Positions 61,581 to 64,000 of a DNA stretch of 64,000 bases are shown one piece after another; position 1 is the first letter of the stretch; each line of letters starts with the position of its first letter. The position numbers and the translations under genes were made by a program. The notes beneath the pieces were generated by a model. It made no database searches and was not told the DNA's origin. It worked only from the letters and a program-made list of their open reading frames with translations. The DNA is taken from NCBI GenBank assembly GCA_963755985.1, contig CAVWLO010000005.1, positions 248,001 to 312,000 on the forward strand, given 5' to 3'. The DNA is from DASXMT01 sp963755985 (GTDB taxonomy: Bacteria > Actinomycetota > Acidimicrobiia > Acidimicrobiales > RAAP-2).

Positions 61581-62375
61581 GTGACTGCCCTGAAGCTCCT
61601 TCGACCCGTGTGGGATGCCCCTGGCCTTGCTCGTGCGAGCCAGGAGCGGCCAGTGGCCGATCGATCAGGTATGGCCGGAGCGGGTTTGGACGCGCTCTCA
61701 CAGTTCTTCGTCAACGACGGCACCTTGGGAGACACCTTGCTCCGGGTGGCCGAACTGGCCTGCCAGGTGCTTCCCGCCGACTTTGCCGGCATCACGATGC
61801 TGGTGGACGGCAAACCGAGCACCGGGGTGTTCACCGACCCCCAGGCACCCGAGCTCGACGAGGCCCAGTACGCGAGCGGGCGAGGGCCCTGCCTCGACGC
61901 CTTCCGCCATCAGCGGGTGTTCCGGATCGACTCGACAGCCGACGAGGAGCGCTGGCCAGAGTTCGCCAAAGCGGCGGCCTCCCATGGCATCCGCTCGACG
62001 CTGTCGGTGCCGGTCATTGCTCGAGGCGAGAGCCTCGGCGCACTGAACCTGTATTCCCATCTGGCCGTGGCATTCGACCATCACAGCATCGATTGGATCG
62101 AGACCTTTACCCGCCAGGCCGCCATCGTCCTGTCCAACGCCCAGGTCTACTGGGATGCTCGCCAGCTGAACGAGAACTTGAACCAGGCCATGCAGTCCCG
62201 GGCCACCATCGACTATGCCGTGGGGATCATCATGGCTGGCGGCGGCCGCAGCCCGGAGGAGGCCTTCCAACTGCTGGTGCGGGCATCACAACGGGAGAAC
62301 CGCAAACTCCGGGAGATCGCCGAATCGATCGTCAGCGGAGCGGCGCGGCGACGGCGATCGGATGGAGAGGATTAG
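61581..62375 (+). CDS. GAF-ANTAR transcription antitermination regulator
   Basis: 264 residues from GTG 61581. GAF domain at about 45-185 (LLRVAELACQVLPADFAGIT, YASGRGPCLDAFRHQRVFRI, STLSVPVIARGESLGALNLY), then ANTAR at about 200-255 (LNQAMQSRATIDYAVGIIMA, FQLLVRASQRENRKLREIAE). Paralogue of the protein at 60187. Lies 150 bases after the RsbW-like gene on the same strand, so probably same regulon. Convergent with the STAS gene. Confidence 0.93.
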   Translation: MTALKLLRPVWDAPGLARASQERPVADRSGMAGAGLDALSQFFVNDGTLGDTLLRVAELACQVLPADFAGITMLVDGKPSTGVFTDPQAPELDEAQYASGRGPCLDAFRHQRVFRIDSTADEERWPEFAKAAASHGIRSTLSVPVIARGESLGALNLYSHLAVAFDHHSIDWIETFTRQAAIVLSNAQVYWDARQLNENLNQAMQSRATIDYAVGIIMAGGGRSPEEAFQLLVRASQRENRKLREIAESIVSGAARRRRSDGED

Positions 62376-62408
62376 GGAAGAGGGTCAGGGAGTATTCGGA
62401 GCTTGTCC

Positions 62409-62753
62409 TCATGTAAGGGACTCGATCTCGAGGGCGCCGTCGAGATCGGCGAGATCGAGCACGAGCCGCACGGCCTGGCTCGGGTTGCGTATGGTCAGAC
62501 GACCTCCACGGTCTCCGGCCATTCGCGCCGCCCAGACCAGCACCCCGATGCCCGAGGCGTCGATGAAGTCGACGGCAGCCAGGTCCACGACCGCGTCAGC
62601 ATTGCCGGCCTCCAGGATCTCGACAAGGGCACTCCGGAAACGAGGCGCGGTGACCAGGTCGATCACCCCGGCCACGGTCACGGTGCGCCCGTGGCCGTGG
62701 CCCGGGAACCCGTCGTAGCTGGTAGTCACGTCGAGCGCATCAAAGTCGGTCAT
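62409..62753 (-). CDS. STAS-domain anti-sigma factor antagonist
   Basis: 114-residue anti-anti-sigma factor from ATG 62753. The STAS core is VTVAGVIDLVTAPRFRSALV, then AVVDLAAVDFIDASGIGVLV with the phosphorylatable Ser, and AARMAGDRGGRLTIRNPSQA. It would release a sigma factor from the RsbW-like partner at 61035. A longer frame to 62840 is open but not family-like. Confidence 0.92.
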   Translation of the reverse strand: MTDFDALDVTTSYDGFPGHGHGRTVTVAGVIDLVTAPRFRSALVEILEAGNADAVVDLAAVDFIDASGIGVLVWAARMAGDRGGRLTIRNPSQAVRLVLDLADLDGALEIESLT

Positions 62754-62897
62754 TGCCAAGATCCACGAAGCGAACGATGACTGGCCTGACTGTTCAAGCC
62801 GACGGACCAAATTTAGCACCGGGGCCCGGACGAGAACCAACTTGGCCGAGGGAGGGCCCGGGTACGTCCCTCCCGAAGGATCCCAGAAATCTCGCTC

Positions 62898-62927
62898 GCA
62901 GGATCGCTGAGGGCAGGATCGCTGAGG
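62898..62927. repeat. 15-bp perfect tandem duplication
   Basis: GCAGGATCGCTGAGG occurs at 62898-62912 and again at 62913-62927. It lies in the 246-base gap between the STAS gene and the end of the hemerythrin gene, where no other feature is seen. Confidence 0.85.
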
Positions 62928-62999
62928 AAGGCAGACAGGTGAAGTCGGCGGGAGCGGCTGAGAATCGGGCCGAGCGTCTCAGTCGGCCCGATTCCGCCA

Positions 63000-63557
63000 C
63001 TACCGGGTGGCCGCAGCCTGCCTGATGGCGCCGACCGCTCGGTCCACCGCGCCAGCTCCGGCTTCGGCCAGCCGGTTCATCGGTGGTCCGTCGGGCAAGC
63101 GGGGGCGGGGCTTAGTCGGTGCGCCCTTCTTGGCCGCAGCCAATGCATCGCCCATGGCCACCAGTTCCTGTCGGCCCAGTTGTGTGCGGACGGCCGGGAA
63201 GAGCTCTCCCTCCTCCTCCCTCACGTGGTGCCGCACGCTCTCCATCATGACGGCCACCTTGGCGTTGAACCGTTCGGCGGTCGGGTCCAACCCGTCGAGC
63301 TCGGACAGGAGCCACTTGACCACGTGGTGCTCCTCCAGGGCCTCGAGGACCCCGGGTTCCAGGTCGCCGGACGCATGGCGGACTCCCGGATAGAAGACCT
63401 GCTCCTCAATCGAGGCGTGGATGGTCAGCTCGTGGATCATCGCCTCGACGAGTCGAGCCTTCGTCTTCCGGGCGTTCGGACCCGCCTTTTCGAACGACTT
63501 GAACAGCTTCTCCACCGACCGGTGGTCTTCCCGCAGCAGAGTGATGGCGTCAGCCAT
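63000..63557 (-). CDS. Hemerythrin HHE-domain protein
   Basis: 185 residues from ATG 63557 (GGAGG seven bases upstream). The HHE cation-binding helices occupy about 1-140: ITLLREDHRSVEKLFKSFEK, AMIHELTIHASIEEQVFYPG, EALEEHHVVKWLLSELDGLD, and ESVRHHVREEEGELFPAVRT provide the His and Glu ligands of a di-iron site. The Lys/Pro-rich C-terminal tail is unstructured. Such proteins bind oxygen or nitric oxide or sense oxidative stress, and fit the stress-signalling neighbourhood. Confidence 0.92.
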   Translation of the reverse strand: MADAITLLREDHRSVEKLFKSFEKAGPNARKTKARLVEAMIHELTIHASIEEQVFYPGVRHASGDLEPGVLEALEEHHVVKWLLSELDGLDPTAERFNAKVAVMMESVRHHVREEEGELFPAVRTQLGRQELVAMGDALAAAKKGAPTKPRPRLPDGPPMNRLAEAGAGAVDRAVGAIRQAAATR

Positions 63558-63655
63558 GTGAGGGCCTCCTTCTTTTCCTCGTGGGCCTACGGTCGTCGGT
63601 ACCCGGGCGCCTCCCTCCCGAAACTCGCCGAACCCGTATGCGAACATGACGGTGT

Positions 63656-64000
63656 ATGCACCGGCGCGTCGCGGGGATCGGAACAGCCCGGGCTCGCACC
63701 GTCCGGACGCGAGACCCGGGTCTGGTGACGGTCAAGCGGTCACTGCGGGCCGCGGTTGTCATCCCGGTGTCCTTCGCCGTCGCCCGATTTGCGACCGGAA
63801 ACGTCCCGTTCGAGACCTTCACCGCCTTCGGTTCGTTTGCACTCTTGCTCTTCGTGGACTTCGGCGGCCGGTTGGCGACGCGCTTGCGGGCCTACGCCAC
63901 CATGGCGGCGGTGGGGACCGTTTTTATCGTTGTGGCCACGCTCTGTTCCACCCGGATCGCCCTGTCCGTCACCGCAATGGCCGTCGCCGCGTTCGCCGTC
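63656..64000 (+). CDS. FUSC-like integral membrane protein, N-terminal part, cut by the window edge
   Basis: From ATG 63656 the frame is open to the right edge (115 codons). A basic arm (MHRRVAGIGTARARTVRTRD) is followed by SLRAAVVIPVSFAVARFATG, FTAFGSFALLLFVDFGGRLA and helices AYATMAAVGTVFIVVATLCS and IALSVTAMAVAAFAV. The pattern matches the FUSC/aromatic-acid exporter family N-terminus. Divergent from the hemerythrin gene by about 100 bases. A GTG at 63725 is an alternative start. Confidence 0.75.
   Translation, partial: MHRRVAGIGTARARTVRTRDPGLVTVKRSLRAAVVIPVSFAVARFATGNVPFETFTAFGSFALLLFVDFGGRLATRLRAYATMAAVGTVFIVVATLCSTRIALSVTAMAVAAFAV

Overview
The window is GC-rich DNA (roughly 68-70 percent by eye) with frequent GTG and TTG starts and many 4-nt stop/start overlaps. 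The gene families are typical of Actinomycetota: fused Liv permease, amidohydrolase_2, thiolase plus DUF35, ANTAR regulators, F420/flavin luciferase-like enzymes and DUF1214/sulfotransferase. A soil or aquatic member of the Acidimicrobiia or a relative is my best guess; this is inferred from gene content, not from a marker gene. I see no rRNA, tRNA, CRISPR array, insertion sequence or phage gene.

Layout. 1-5.3 kb: branched-chain amino acid type ABC transporter on the minus strand (binding protein, fused LivH-LivM permease, LivG, LivF), then the start of an unknown gene running off the edge. 5.5-7.6 kb: membrane acyltransferase fused to an SGNH esterase. 8.0-11.3 kb: aldo/keto reductase and MFS exporter divergent from a TetR regulator, with a clear promoter/operator. 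11.5-13.6 kb: response regulator without a kinase, a small Ser/Thr-rich membrane protein and a four-helix membrane protein. 13.6-21.5 kb: amine/amino-acid catabolism (alanine dehydrogenase, APC permease, aldehyde dehydrogenase, Lrp-type regulator, class III aminotransferase, PuuB-like flavoprotein), resembling a putrescine/GABA utilisation locus. 21.5-31 kb: dehydrogenases, VOC proteins, a membrane sensor without an output domain, CoA-transferase, APH-like kinase. 31-43 kb: glycerate kinase, MFS pumps, HxlR regulator, DUF2252, methyltransferase, two amidohydrolases, an MFS protein carrying a winged-helix tail. 42.5-59 kb: lipid/xenobiotic catabolism (acyl-CoA ligase, sulfotransferase, DUF1214, luciferase-like enzyme, hydrolases, thiolase with its DUF35 partner, quinone reductase) mixed with two decayed hydrolase genes. 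59-64 kb: a tyrosine phosphatase and a stress-signalling group (two GAF-ANTAR proteins, an RsbW-like ATPase, a STAS protein, hemerythrin), then the beginning of a FUSC-like membrane protein.

Two features cut across the window. First, at least seven otherwise intact genes contain one or a few single-base indels, and two more are heavily broken; this is either consensus error or recent gene decay, and each affected gene is marked. Second, short direct duplications of 15-30 bp recur, three of them at or around a stop codon.

The most interesting unlabelled signals are a 26-codon ORF with a strong ribosome site bridging two genes at 29.8 kb, a leader ORF in front of the Lrp-type regulator at 18.1 kb, a structured repeat in front of the luciferase-like gene at 46.7 kb, and the MFS-winged-helix fusion at 40.4 kb. 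I did not find a convincing wholly new multi-gene system.
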